Shown piece by piece: positions 26,799 through 35,138 of a stretch of 64,000 nt of DNA. How positions within the stretch are numbered: the stretch's first letter is position 1; every line of letters starts with the position of its first letter. The notes beneath the pieces are model-generated. The model was not told the DNA's origin. It made no database searches and saw only the letters and a program-made list of their open reading frames with translations. Made by a program: the position numbers and the translations under genes. The stretch lies in assembly GCF_947500765.1 (NCBI RefSeq), contig NZ_CANMTH010000002.1, positions 1-64,000 of the forward strand, written 5' to 3'. The DNA comes from an uncultured Formosa sp. Lineage in GTDB: Bacteria; Bacteroidota; Bacteroidia; Flavobacteriales; Flavobacteriaceae.

Positions 26799-27287
26799 TT
26801 ATAAATTAAAAGACGCTCCAATATTAAAAACAAATTGATTGTTTAATTTTTCGGCAGAGGTTAAATTTCCACTATCATATTTAGCGATTGGGAAACTCAT
26901 TTCAGAATACACTCCGAAACCATCAGTAAAGAAATATCTAGCACCAACATGACCTCCAAAATTTTTAGTGCTAAAACTTAATCCTGGGTACACATCTAAT
27001 TCATCCATACCGATTACAGAAGATAAGTTTGCGTTAAAACGGGCTTTAATATCAAAACGGTCACCAAAGTCAGCGTCTAAATCGTCGTTTACACCAAGAA
27101 CATAAGTTGAAGAAACTCCAAACGAAATATTTTCGCCTACACCAACATCGTAAGTACCATTAATTCCTGTACCATTGTCTTGAAAGCTAGCGCCAATTTG
27201 AAATTTCTGATCACCGTTGCCTCTGAAAGCTTGTGCATTAGCGAATGAAACTACGCATAAACATGCGATTAATAGTAGATTTTTCAT
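26799..27287 (-). CDS. Small outer-membrane beta-barrel protein
   Basis: 162 residues. A signal peptide (about 1-19, ending SFANAQ) is followed by about eight short amphipathic strands (FQIGASFQ, ISFGVSSTYVLG, FDIKARFNAN, FGGHVGARYFF, FGVYSEMSF) and a last strand ending NIGASFNL. This fits an eight-stranded OmpA/OmpX-like barrel with no extra domain. It may belong to a Bacteroidetes-specific DUF family (possibly DUF6646), which I cannot confirm. It is preceded by an exact -7 box. Confidence 0.78.
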   Translation of the reverse strand: MKNLLLIACLCVVSFANAQAFRGNGDQKFQIGASFQDNGTGINGTYDVGVGENISFGVSSTYVLGVNDDLDADFGDRFDIKARFNANLSSVIGMDELDVYPGLSFSTKNFGGHVGARYFFTDGFGVYSEMSFPIAKYDSGNLTSAEKLNNQFVFNIGASFNL

Positions 27288-27304
27288 GGGTTTTAAATTT
27301 TGGT

Positions 27305-27312
27305 CAAATATA
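27305..27312 (-). promoter_or_regulatory. -7 box for the small barrel-protein gene
   Basis: On the minus strand this reads TATATTTG, an exact match 17 nt before the start codon. There is no obvious TTG at -33. Confidence 0.5.
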
Positions 27313-27328
27313 GGTTTTATACTGAAAT

Positions 27329-28192
27329 TTAGGAATTATTTTTAGAAGTTATCGTTATTGCTTTCTTATTTTTCCAATCAATCCATTTTTGACCTTTAAT
27401 TTTTCGCATTAAATTATCGAAATTTCGCATTATAAATACATTGTAAATGGCTCGACTTAAATTTTTAGGATGTCTTGCTACAGCTCGTAAACTCATAGAA
27501 AATCCAGGAGTAATATAACGCATATAATGCCAATAACCTTCAGGCATATAAAGTACCTCTCCGTGGTTTAATTCTGTTTTATATCCTTGCGCATGTTTTA
27601 ATGCAGGCCATTTTTTTAAATCGGGATTATGAAAATCAATATCTTCTCTAGTAATTAATGCATAAGGTACTTTATACAAGTATTTACTTTGCTTTTGGTC
27701 GAATAATATAATTTCTTTTTGACCTTCAAAATGAAAGTGGAAAATATTAGCCAAATCAATGTCGTAATGCATAAAGGTATACGAATCTGTTCCGCCAAAA
27801 AACAGCATGGGTAACTTTTGCATGAGGCGTATACCAAAATCAGGAAACGTAAAGTCGTTTTGAAGTTGAGGTACTTCCTTTAAAATATTCCACAGAAAAA
27901 TTCTAAACTTTGTAGGTTCGCGTTTTAGCAAATCAATATAATTTGCCATTTTCATTTTAGAATGTGGTTCGTTAAAACCATCCTTATAATTTACAGGTCT
28001 ATCGTCGTAAAGAGGTACGGTTTTATCGCCTGCAATATTTTTAATATATTCTAAATTCCATTTAGAATATGCTGGCCAATCGTCTATAAAATGCTCTATA
28101 ACCACAGGTTTTTGTTGCTTAAAATACGTAGCTATAAAGTCCTCCTTTGTAATTGTTTTTACACGAGGTATGTCTTGTAGATTTAAAGTCAA
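27329..28192 (-). CDS. JmjC/cupin-8 family 2-oxoglutarate oxygenase-like protein
   Basis: 287 residues with a cupin-8/JmjC fold of the FIH-like type. The iron facial triad is visible as His142-x-Asp144 (MHYDID) and a distal His222 (PEGYWHYM). QQKPVVIEHFIDDWPAYSKW near the N terminus is the family entry motif. It probably hydroxylates a protein or small molecule with Fe(II) and 2-oxoglutarate. No ATG exists near the N terminus; the frame opens at TTG 28190-28192. That TTG is also the end of a -7-like word TACTTTTG, so the true start may lie a few codons later. It follows a TonB receptor gene by 49 nt. Confidence 0.85.
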   Translation of the reverse strand: MTLNLQDIPRVKTITKEDFIATYFKQQKPVVIEHFIDDWPAYSKWNLEYIKNIAGDKTVPLYDDRPVNYKDGFNEPHSKMKMANYIDLLKREPTKFRIFLWNILKEVPQLQNDFTFPDFGIRLMQKLPMLFFGGTDSYTFMHYDIDLANIFHFHFEGQKEIILFDQKQSKYLYKVPYALITREDIDFHNPDLKKWPALKHAQGYKTELNHGEVLYMPEGYWHYMRYITPGFSMSLRAVARHPKNLSRAIYNVFIMRNFDNLMRKIKGQKWIDWKNKKAITITSKNNS

Positions 28193-28241
28193 AAGTAAAA
28201 ATAATTAAACGTGCAAGTTAATAAAATGTTAGTTCATTATA

Positions 28242-30068
28242 TTATTTAAAGGTGTATTTTAGTCCAAATACAAGGTTACCTTTAGGCATTGGTACAAGGT
28301 TTGCTTCTGTATATTCTTCATTCAAAATATTATTTGCAATAACAGATAGTTCTAAAGATTTTATGGTGTAGTTTATACTAGCATCTACTACAGAGTAGCT
28401 GTCTCCAGATGTACGTTCTGCGTATTTATAAATGATAGATTGGGACATGTTTTTTATAAATTGAGATTTGTATCTTGCTACAAAATGATGCTTTAAAGAG
28501 TTTATAGAATATTTAGAGAAATCGGAATTTATATCCTGAACTTCATCATTAATATAAGTGTAGGATGTGTTTACACTTTGACTGAAAACACCCATTTCAA
28601 AGTTGTAATTTAAGTAAGCATCTATCCCTTTTGTGTTTAATTCTCTAATATTTGAGGCTTCCCATAAATCATCTTCATTTGCTTTAGTATAGTCTATTAA
28701 GTTTCTAGAATCTCTGTTAAAAAGGGCAAGAGATGCAGAGAAATTTTGATGGTTATATTTAATTCCAAGTTCTTCTGCTATGGCTTCTTCCGGATCTAGA
28801 TTTTCATTTCCAAGGGTTGTTGGGTCGCTATAGTATAAATCTGTATATGTGGGTATTCTATAGGTGTATCCTACATTTCCGTAGATTTTAAAATTAGAAT
28901 TAATCTCGTAACCTAAGTCAATACCAGGGAATGCATGCCATTTAAAATCTGAAAAATAAGTAACCGCAATTCCAGGTGTAATATCAAACTTGTCGTTTAT
29001 AGCTTTAAATTGATGTTCTAAGAACATAGACGACATAAAACGGTTGTGATCTCCTAAATTATTACTTACAATATAAACCTTAGATAAGTCAATACCAAAA
29101 CCTGTAATTCCTAAATCAGAAGTGTACGAACCGTTAAGCTCTGTGCCCATTTTATTAGTTATGTGTAAGTTCCTGTATCCTGTTGGCTGATCTCTGGTGT
29201 ATAAATACATATCTTGGTTGCGTCTCCAATATACTTGTGGTTTAAATACCCAATTGTTATGTTTTATTTTTGTTGATACACCTATTAAACTTGTTTGTGT
29301 TTCTTCATATTGTTCTGTTGCACTTGGTGTAGCGTAAAAGCCGTTGGCTCCAAATTTACGTTCAGACATGGTTGCCAGTACATTTATTGGGAGTTTGCTT
29401 TTATTGAATGTGCTTTTAAGGAAATAATTCTGATTGTCGTAATCTGTATTATGTCTATAACCTTCAGACGTATTTCTAGAGACATGTACGATATGGTTAG
29501 AATTTTTTAAATTTACGCCACCAGTAACGGCCGCATTTAAGGTATTGAAAGAACCAGCTTGCGTGTCTACAGTTAAAAGATCTTCTGTTTGTTTTTTAGT
29601 TACAATATTTACAGCTCCTGTAAATGCATTCTGACCAAAAACTCTAGCGGCAGGTCCTGAAATAATTTCAATACGTTCTATAACATCAATAGGTAAAGCC
29701 ATGTTTAGCGTATGGTGTCCCGTTTGTGCATCGTCTACTTTTATACCATCAATAAGTAATAATGTTTGGTCAAAACTTCCACCGCGAATATATAAATCTG
29801 CTTGCATGCCGGCAGTACCTCTACGGCGAATATCTACACCTGCAACTTGCTGTAATAAATCGGCAACATTTGTTACAGCAGACGCTTTTATGTCTTCAGA
29901 TGTAATAATGTTTATAGATCTAGAGTTTTTAGAAAAAGGAAGTTCTATTCTGCTAGAGGTTATAATAACTTCGTCTAACTTTTCTTGAGGCATATCTTCT
30001 TGAGATATTGCTAATGTTGTAGTTAGAATTGCAATTACAGATAAAAATTTAGTTGGTGTCATGTTCAA
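28242..30068 (-). CDS. TonB-dependent receptor, BtuB-like, divergent from a MocR regulator
   Basis: 608 residues: a signal peptide (about 1-22), a TonB-box-like region EKLDEVIITSSRIE, a plug (about 40-160: VADLLQQVAGVDIRRRG, LLIDGIKVDDAQTGHHT, GPAARVFGQNAFTGAVNIVTK), and a barrel ending NLVFGLKYTFK. There is no carboxypeptidase-like extension. Size and plug resemble BtuB-type receptors for cobalamin or other small ligands, but the ligand is unknown. It is transcribed away from a MocR-type regulator across a 65-nt gap holding a palindromic operator, so its expression is probably controlled by that regulator. Confidence 0.9.
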   Translation of the reverse strand: MNMTPTKFLSVIAILTTTLAISQEDMPQEKLDEVIITSSRIELPFSKNSRSINIITSEDIKASAVTNVADLLQQVAGVDIRRRGTAGMQADLYIRGGSFDQTLLLIDGIKVDDAQTGHHTLNMALPIDVIERIEIISGPAARVFGQNAFTGAVNIVTKKQTEDLLTVDTQAGSFNTLNAAVTGGVNLKNSNHIVHVSRNTSEGYRHNTDYDNQNYFLKSTFNKSKLPINVLATMSERKFGANGFYATPSATEQYEETQTSLIGVSTKIKHNNWVFKPQVYWRRNQDMYLYTRDQPTGYRNLHITNKMGTELNGSYTSDLGITGFGIDLSKVYIVSNNLGDHNRFMSSMFLEHQFKAINDKFDITPGIAVTYFSDFKWHAFPGIDLGYEINSNFKIYGNVGYTYRIPTYTDLYYSDPTTLGNENLDPEEAIAEELGIKYNHQNFSASLALFNRDSRNLIDYTKANEDDLWEASNIRELNTKGIDAYLNYNFEMGVFSQSVNTSYTYINDEVQDINSDFSKYSINSLKHHFVARYKSQFIKNMSQSIIYKYAERTSGDSYSVVDASINYTIKSLELSVIANNILNEEYTEANLVPMPKGNLVFGLKYTFK

Positions 30069-30103
30069 AAATTATAAAAACGTTACAAATGTCGTAACTT
30101 TAC

Positions 30104-30144
30104 GGACTATTAAACTAGTCCAGTTTTAAAACAATGAATAGTCC
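30104..30144. promoter_or_regulatory. Putative MocR operator (GGACTA/TAGTCC sites)
   Basis: An inverted repeat, GGACTA (30104-30109) and TAGTCC (30116-30121) with a 6-nt spacer, lies between the divergent TonB receptor and MocR genes. A third TAGTCC (30139-30144) begins inside codon 2 of the MocR gene, 23 nt after the second. The palindrome lies just upstream of a weak minus-strand -7 word (GACATTTG, 30086-30093) for the receptor and downstream of TAACTTTA (30095-30102), a plus-strand candidate. Repeats of this kind near the regulator's own start fit autoregulated MocR/GntR control. Confidence 0.5.
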
Positions 30145-31633
30145 GGTTGAAGCGCTTTTTATAAAATTAATAGATTTTGATAAAACGAAATCTAAACCAG
30201 TATATATACAAGTCTCTGAGCAAATAGTAAATTTAATTCAACGTGGGTATTTGTTAAAAGGAACACTTTTACCTGGAACTCGAGTTTTAAGTCAGTTGTT
30301 ACAAATTCATAGAAATACGGCAGTTGCTATTTACGATGAATTGGCAGCACAAGGTTGGGTAGAAATTATTCCAAACAAAGGTACATTTGTGTTGTTTCCA
30401 GAGCAAACAACAGCTAAAATTAAAGCGACCGTACAACAGTTTAATCAGGCATATGTCTATTCTAAAACTACAGGCTTTCCATTTCAAAACTCAATGCATT
30501 TGGCTTCTACGCAAAAAGTCACTAAAGCAGAATATGTAATTAATGATGGAAAACCCGATTTACGTTTACATCCAACCATTCAGTTTTCTAGATGGTACAG
30601 TAGTGCCATGAAACGGAAACCTCTAATTAAAAAATGGAATCGTGTAGGAGATGGTTCTTATTCAGAATTTGAAAATCAGTTGTGTAATTATTTAAACACA
30701 ACACGTGGTTTTCATATTAAGCCTAAGAACTTAATAAGTACAAGAAGTACAGAGATGAGTTTATACATAGTCTCTCAGTTGCTTATTAAAAAGAACGATG
30801 TTGTTCTCGTGGGAAACTTAAGTAATTATGCGGCAAATATGATTTTTCAGCAAGTTGGTGCTTCTATAAAAACCATTCCTGTAGATCAAGACGGATTAGA
30901 TATTGATTACATTGAAACGCATTTCCAAAAAGGATCTATTCGGTGCATTTATATTTGCGCGCATAGAGATTATCCTACTACAATTACATTAAGTGCAGAG
31001 CGACGATTGAAACTTTTGCAGTTGGCAAAACAGTATAAGTTTGCAATTATTGAAGACGATTTTGATTACGATTTTCAGTTTGAAGGATCTGCCATGTTAC
31101 CATTAGCAAGTTCAGATGCAAATGGGCTTGTTATATATTTAGGAAAATTAGGGCAATCATTATTTCCAAGTTTTCAAACAGGATTTGTCGTTGCTCCAGA
31201 AAATTTAATTTCTGAAGCCAAAAATTATTTGCAATTGTTAGATCAACAAGGCGATTTAATTCAAGAACAAATGTTGTCCGAATTAATTTACGAAGGTGAA
31301 ATTAATAGACTAATTAAGAAGAATATAATCATTTATAAACAACGTCGCGATTGTTTATGCAAAAGTCTAAATATGCATTTTGGTAATAATATTTATTGGG
31401 AATTGCCCTCTGGCGGATTAGCCATTTGGTTACAATTTAAGCCGGAAATTTCATTATTAAAACTTGCTGAAGAAGCCGAAAAACAGAATGTTTTTATACC
31501 TACAACCATTCTGTATCAAGATAGAAATACATGTGCTATTCGTTTCGGTTTTGGGCATCTAAATGAAGTAGAAATAGAAGAAGTGGTAAGTACTTTAAAA
31601 CGGATATATGATACTGTTATTTTGCAGTCATAA
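30134..31633 (+). CDS. MocR-type GntR regulator with degenerate aminotransferase domain
   Basis: 499 residues: a GntR winged helix (about 15-95, KPVYIQVSEQIVNLIQRGYL, with LLQIHRNTAVAIYDELAAQG) joined to a fold-type I aminotransferase domain. In normal MocR proteins the second domain binds PLP through a Lys in a TFSK-like motif. Here that motif is KLGQ (Gln341), the phosphate-contacting Arg of PxxRxG is Gln348, and the Arg of FRY is Gln315. The Asp of EDDFD (308-311) remains. It may sense another ligand, or PLP without a covalent bond. It is divergent from a TonB receptor and probably autoregulated. Confidence 0.88.
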   Translation: MNSPVEALFIKLIDFDKTKSKPVYIQVSEQIVNLIQRGYLLKGTLLPGTRVLSQLLQIHRNTAVAIYDELAAQGWVEIIPNKGTFVLFPEQTTAKIKATVQQFNQAYVYSKTTGFPFQNSMHLASTQKVTKAEYVINDGKPDLRLHPTIQFSRWYSSAMKRKPLIKKWNRVGDGSYSEFENQLCNYLNTTRGFHIKPKNLISTRSTEMSLYIVSQLLIKKNDVVLVGNLSNYAANMIFQQVGASIKTIPVDQDGLDIDYIETHFQKGSIRCIYICAHRDYPTTITLSAERRLKLLQLAKQYKFAIIEDDFDYDFQFEGSAMLPLASSDANGLVIYLGKLGQSLFPSFQTGFVVAPENLISEAKNYLQLLDQQGDLIQEQMLSELIYEGEINRLIKKNIIIYKQRRDCLCKSLNMHFGNNIYWELPSGGLAIWLQFKPEISLLKLAEEAEKQNVFIPTTILYQDRNTCAIRFGFGHLNEVEIEEVVSTLKRIYDTVILQS

Positions 31634-31848
31634 AATTCTAGTTTATAGTTTTTGATGTGTTTGAAACTGTACTTTTTAAATTTATGATACAACTTTCAAT
31701 GATTTCTCGTAATTTGTATTCAAGTTGTTTTATGGTTTATACTTTAAGCATGTTTTAATTGATTGATAGTCAAAAAATTAAATGTTTTTATGTGAATTAT
31801 AAGATTCAAAGCGTTCCTTTTTAACTAAAATTACTTACTAAAAACATT

Positions 31849-33198
31849 ATGTCTAATACCTCAGAACTTCATGCGACACCGAAGAATTCTTCTTTAGTGC
31901 CAATATTAATTATTGCTGGATTATTTTTTATTTTCGGATTCGTCACTTGGATTAATGGTGCATTAATTCCCTTTATGAAAACGATAAACGAGCTTACAGA
32001 TGCACAATCATATTTAGTGGCTTCAGCATCTTATATTTCATTTGTTGTTATGGCTTTACCAGCCTCATATATTATAGGAAAAGTAGGATATAAAAAAGGA
32101 ATGTCTTTTGGGTTAGTTCTTATGGGAATTGGTGCTTTAGTGTTTATTCCGGCAGCAGAAGCGCGAACATATACATTGTTTTTAACAGGGATTTTTATTC
32201 AAGGTTTAGGGATGACATTGTTACAAACCGCTTCTAATCCATATATTACTATTTTAGGACCAATGGAAAGTGCTGCTAAACGTATCGCTATTATGGGTAT
32301 AGCAAATAAAGTAGCAGGTGCGTTAGGTTCTCTTATTTTTGGAGCAATTTTACTTTCTGGTATAGATGAAATTAAAGATAAATTAACTACCGTCTCTTTA
32401 GATGAAAAAACAATACTTCTAAATGAAATGGCCGATAGTGTGGTAATGCCTTATGTTATTATGGCTGTTGTGTTATTTATTCTAGCCGTACTAATAACAA
32501 AAGCTCCTTTACCACATGTAGAGGCAGATGAGGCAGAAGAAGAAGCAATAAAAGGTGATGCTATTGTTAAAAAAACTAGTGTTTTCCAGTTTCCACATTT
32601 ATGGTTAGGTGTGTTGGCTTTATTTCTATATGTTGGTGTCGAGGTTATTGCTGGTGATACTATTATTTCTTACGGATTAGCATTGGGAATGCCAGGAGAA
32701 CAAGCCAAATCGTTTACTTTAATGACGCTTTTTGCTATGGTCGGAACCTATGCTTTAGGTGTGCTTTTAATACCTAAATACGTAAGTCAAGTGTTGGCTT
32801 TAAAAGTAAGTGCTATTCTAGGTGTCTTTTTCGCTATTTGTGTCTTATCAACTACCGGATTTACATCTGTACTTTTTGTAGCAGCACTTGGAATTTCTAA
32901 TGCTTTAGTATGGCCAGCAATTTGGCCGTTGGCTTTAAATGGTATGGGAAAATTTACTAAAACAGCTTCAGCTTTACTAATTATGGCTATTTCTGGAGGT
33001 GCGATTATACCACCGTTATATGGCGCTTTAGTCGATTCTAAAAAAGAAGAGTTAATTATTCACGGTCTAGATCAAGCTACAGCAACAGCTCAAGCTGCAA
33101 CTTCTGGATATTGGATTTTAATTCCGTGTTATATATTTATTCTGTTTTTTGCAATTCATGGACATAAAATAGGATTGAAAAAACATAAATTTATATAA
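31849..33198 (+). CDS. Sugar MFS transporter, FucP/GluP-like
   Basis: 449 residues with 12 predicted membrane helices. FIFGFVTWINGALIPFMK in helix 1 and QGLGMTLLQTASNPYITILG in helix 4 are the signatures of the fucose/glucose-galactose proton symporter group. A charged linker (EADEAEEEAIKGD) separates the two halves. It probably imports a hexose. The gap upstream is 215 nt, so it is likely independent of the MocR gene despite the same orientation. No sugar catabolic genes adjoin it. Confidence 0.88.
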   Translation: MSNTSELHATPKNSSLVPILIIAGLFFIFGFVTWINGALIPFMKTINELTDAQSYLVASASYISFVVMALPASYIIGKVGYKKGMSFGLVLMGIGALVFIPAAEARTYTLFLTGIFIQGLGMTLLQTASNPYITILGPMESAAKRIAIMGIANKVAGALGSLIFGAILLSGIDEIKDKLTTVSLDEKTILLNEMADSVVMPYVIMAVVLFILAVLITKAPLPHVEADEAEEEAIKGDAIVKKTSVFQFPHLWLGVLALFLYVGVEVIAGDTIISYGLALGMPGEQAKSFTLMTLFAMVGTYALGVLLIPKYVSQVLALKVSAILGVFFAICVLSTTGFTSVLFVAALGISNALVWPAIWPLALNGMGKFTKTASALLIMAISGGAIIPPLYGALVDSKKEELIIHGLDQATATAQAATSGYWILIPCYIFILFFAIHGHKIGLKKHKFI

Positions 33199-33205
33199 TT
33201 TATAA

Positions 33206-33255
33206 TTAGGATGTTAATTTTAAGCAAGATGCTTTATTAAAGTTTAACATCCTAA
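33206..33255. repeat. Perfect 12-bp inverted repeat between the MFS gene and umuC
   Basis: TTAGGATGTTAA (33206-33217) and TTAACATCCTAA (33244-33255) are perfectly complementary, with 26 nt between, which itself can form a smaller AAGC/GCTT hairpin. No T-run follows on the plus strand, so it is not a standard intrinsic terminator. It lies 8 nt after the MFS stop and 50 nt before umuC. Confidence 0.8.
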
Positions 33256-33266
33256 CGCTTGTGCAT

Positions 33267-33300
33267 TTTGATTCGTGTATATGAAAAAAATGTACCTTTA
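33267..33300 (+). promoter_or_regulatory. Candidate umuC promoter giving a leaderless transcript
   Basis: TTTG at 33267-33270 and TACCTTTA at 33293-33300 (one base off TAnnTTTG) are 22 nt apart. Only 5 nt separate the -7 box from the ATG at 33306, so transcription would begin at or near the start codon. Confidence 0.4.
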
Positions 33301-33305
33301 TCCCC

Positions 33306-34562
33306 ATGTATGCCTTAGTCGATTGTAATAATTTTTACGCCTCTTGCGAACGGGTTTTTAATCCTAGTTTAAGGGGGAAACCTATAGCCATTTTATCTAA
33401 TAATGATGGCTGTGTAATTGCACGTAGCGACGAAGCTAAAGCATTAAGACTTCCTATGGGAGCACCAGCTTTTAAATTTGAAGACTTTTTTAAGCAGCAT
33501 AATATTCATGTTTTTTCTTCAAATTATCCTTTATATGGGGATATGAGTACGCGTGTTATGCGTATTTTAGAACAGTTTACTCCAGATGTTGAAGTATATA
33601 GTATTGATGAAGCTTTTTTAGAGTTTAAAGGTTATGAAAATTTTAATTTAGCTAATTGCGGTCTTGAGATGCGAACACGTATTTTAAAATGGACAGGAAT
33701 CCCAACTTGTGTGGGAATTGCTCCTACAAAAGCATTATCTAAAGTTGCCAATAAAATTGCACGTAAATTTCCAGAACACACTAAAGGGGTTTTTTTAATA
33801 GATTCTGAAGCATCCCGTATTAAAGCTTTAAAATGGTTTAAAATTGAAGATGTTTGGGGCGTTGGTAAACGGTTAGCAAAGCGATTAAAATCTAAAAACT
33901 GTCATACAGCATACGATTTTACACAACTTCCCGACGATTATATTAGAAAAGAATTTTCTATTGTAGAATGGCGATTAAAGCAAGATTTATTAGGGAAACC
34001 AACATTAAGACTTGAAGAACCGTCTCCTAAAAAATCTATAGCAACCACGCGTAGTTTTGAAAGTACATATGCTGATATAGATAATATTACTGAACGTATT
34101 TCTACGTTTGCAACAAGTTGTGCAGAGAAATTACGGAAACAGAAATGTAGTTGCCATATGATTATCGTACATTTAAGTAGCGATAGGCATAATAAAGATC
34201 AAGTACATGAATATGGTAGTAAAATGATTACCTTGCCGTATCCAACCGATTCTTCTTTAATAATAAGTACGCAAGCTGTAGCTGCTGCAAAGCAATTATT
34301 TCGAGGTGGAGTAAAATATAAACGAGCTGGTGTTGTTGTTACAGGGTTAGTGCCTAATAATGCATTTCAATTAGATTTATTTGCATCAGAAAACCCGAAA
34401 CATAAACCTTTAATGCATGTTATAGATGCTTTAAATAAAAAGTATAGAACGCATACCATAAAATTAGGAAATCAGGATTTACAACGTACATGGAAAATGA
34501 AACAAGAACGTTTGTCTCCTAAATACACCACCAATATTAACGATATTATTATTGTAAAATGA
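33306..34562 (+). CDS. umuC: Y-family DNA polymerase, UmuC (Pol V catalytic subunit)
   Basis: This polymerase performs error-prone translesion synthesis. MYALVDCNNFYASCERVF carries the first metal-binding Asp, and YSIDEAFLEF the catalytic Asp-Glu pair. GIAPTKALSKVANKIARK is the conserved fingers/palm motif. At 418 residues it is full length. umuD overlaps its stop codon (ATGA), so the order is umuC then umuD, opposite to the E. coli operon. A leaderless-type promoter and a large inverted repeat lie upstream. Confidence 0.94.
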   Translation: MYALVDCNNFYASCERVFNPSLRGKPIAILSNNDGCVIARSDEAKALRLPMGAPAFKFEDFFKQHNIHVFSSNYPLYGDMSTRVMRILEQFTPDVEVYSIDEAFLEFKGYENFNLANCGLEMRTRILKWTGIPTCVGIAPTKALSKVANKIARKFPEHTKGVFLIDSEASRIKALKWFKIEDVWGVGKRLAKRLKSKNCHTAYDFTQLPDDYIRKEFSIVEWRLKQDLLGKPTLRLEEPSPKKSIATTRSFESTYADIDNITERISTFATSCAEKLRKQKCSCHMIIVHLSSDRHNKDQVHEYGSKMITLPYPTDSSLIISTQAVAAAKQLFRGGVKYKRAGVVVTGLVPNNAFQLDLFASENPKHKPLMHVIDALNKKYRTHTIKLGNQDLQRTWKMKQERLSPKYTTNINDIIIVK

Positions 34563-34999
34563 TGCTACATAAAACTCAAAATTTAACCTTTTTTACTCCT
34601 GAAATTGTTCCAGATTCTGGGGCTGTTTTTGTAGATTCTGGAATTTCAGCAGGATTTCCTTCACCTGCAGACGATTTTAAAGAAGAACGACTCTCGTTAG
34701 ATGTTGAATTGGTCCGAAATAAAGAGGCGACTTTCTTTGCTCGTGTTAGTGGGCAGTCTATGATTGGAGCTGGACTTGATGATAATGATTTGTTAGTTAT
34801 AGATAGAAGTTTATCTGCTACCCATAATAAAATTGCTGTATGTTTCTTAGACGGTGAGTTTACAGTAAAACGTTTAAAAGTTGAAGGAGGAGAAGTGTGG
34901 TTGCAACCAGAAAATCCTAACTACGAGCCTATTCATGTTACAGATGCTAACGATTTTGTGATTTGGGGAATAGTAACTAATGTGATAAAAAGAGTGTGA
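34559..34999 (+). CDS. umuD: UmuD, self-cleaving Pol V subunit (S24 peptidase fold)
   Basis: A LexA/UmuD-type protein of 146 residues. The cleavage region is ISAGFPSPADDF (A-G bond near residue 30). The catalytic Ser is in SGQSMIGAGL and the catalytic Lys in FTVKRL. After RecA-stimulated self-cleavage, UmuD' joins UmuC to form Pol V. There is no N-terminal DNA-binding domain, which rules out LexA. It overlaps umuC by 4 nt (ATGATG; the second ATG, one codon later, is an equal alternative start). Confidence 0.93.
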   Translation: MMLHKTQNLTFFTPEIVPDSGAVFVDSGISAGFPSPADDFKEERLSLDVELVRNKEATFFARVSGQSMIGAGLDDNDLLVIDRSLSATHNKIAVCFLDGEFTVKRLKVEGGEVWLQPENPNYEPIHVTDANDFVIWGIVTNVIKRV

Positions 35000-35088
35000 T
35001 TTAATATCCGTATAAGGGATTATTTTCTAATACTATTTAAAAGCGTTAGCATTGTAATTTTAACTAACCTTGATATAAAACTAAAAAT

Positions 35089-35119
35089 GCCTCAAAAAAA
35101 TAATTTTTGAGGCGTTTTT
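35089..35119. terminator. Bidirectional terminator between umuD and atpC
   Basis: A perfect 10-bp stem (GCCTCAAAAA at 35089-35098 with TTTTTGAGGC at 35104-35113) has a 5-nt loop and is followed by T-rich sequence. It serves the convergent umuCD and atpDC units. Confidence 0.85.
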
Positions 35120-35138
35120 TATATGAGTAATAAAATTG

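Noticed and set aside
31849..33198. The MFS transporter as part of the MocR/TonB uptake locus
   Set aside because: It is FucP-like, separated by a 215-nt gap without TAGTCC sites, so functional linkage is not supported.
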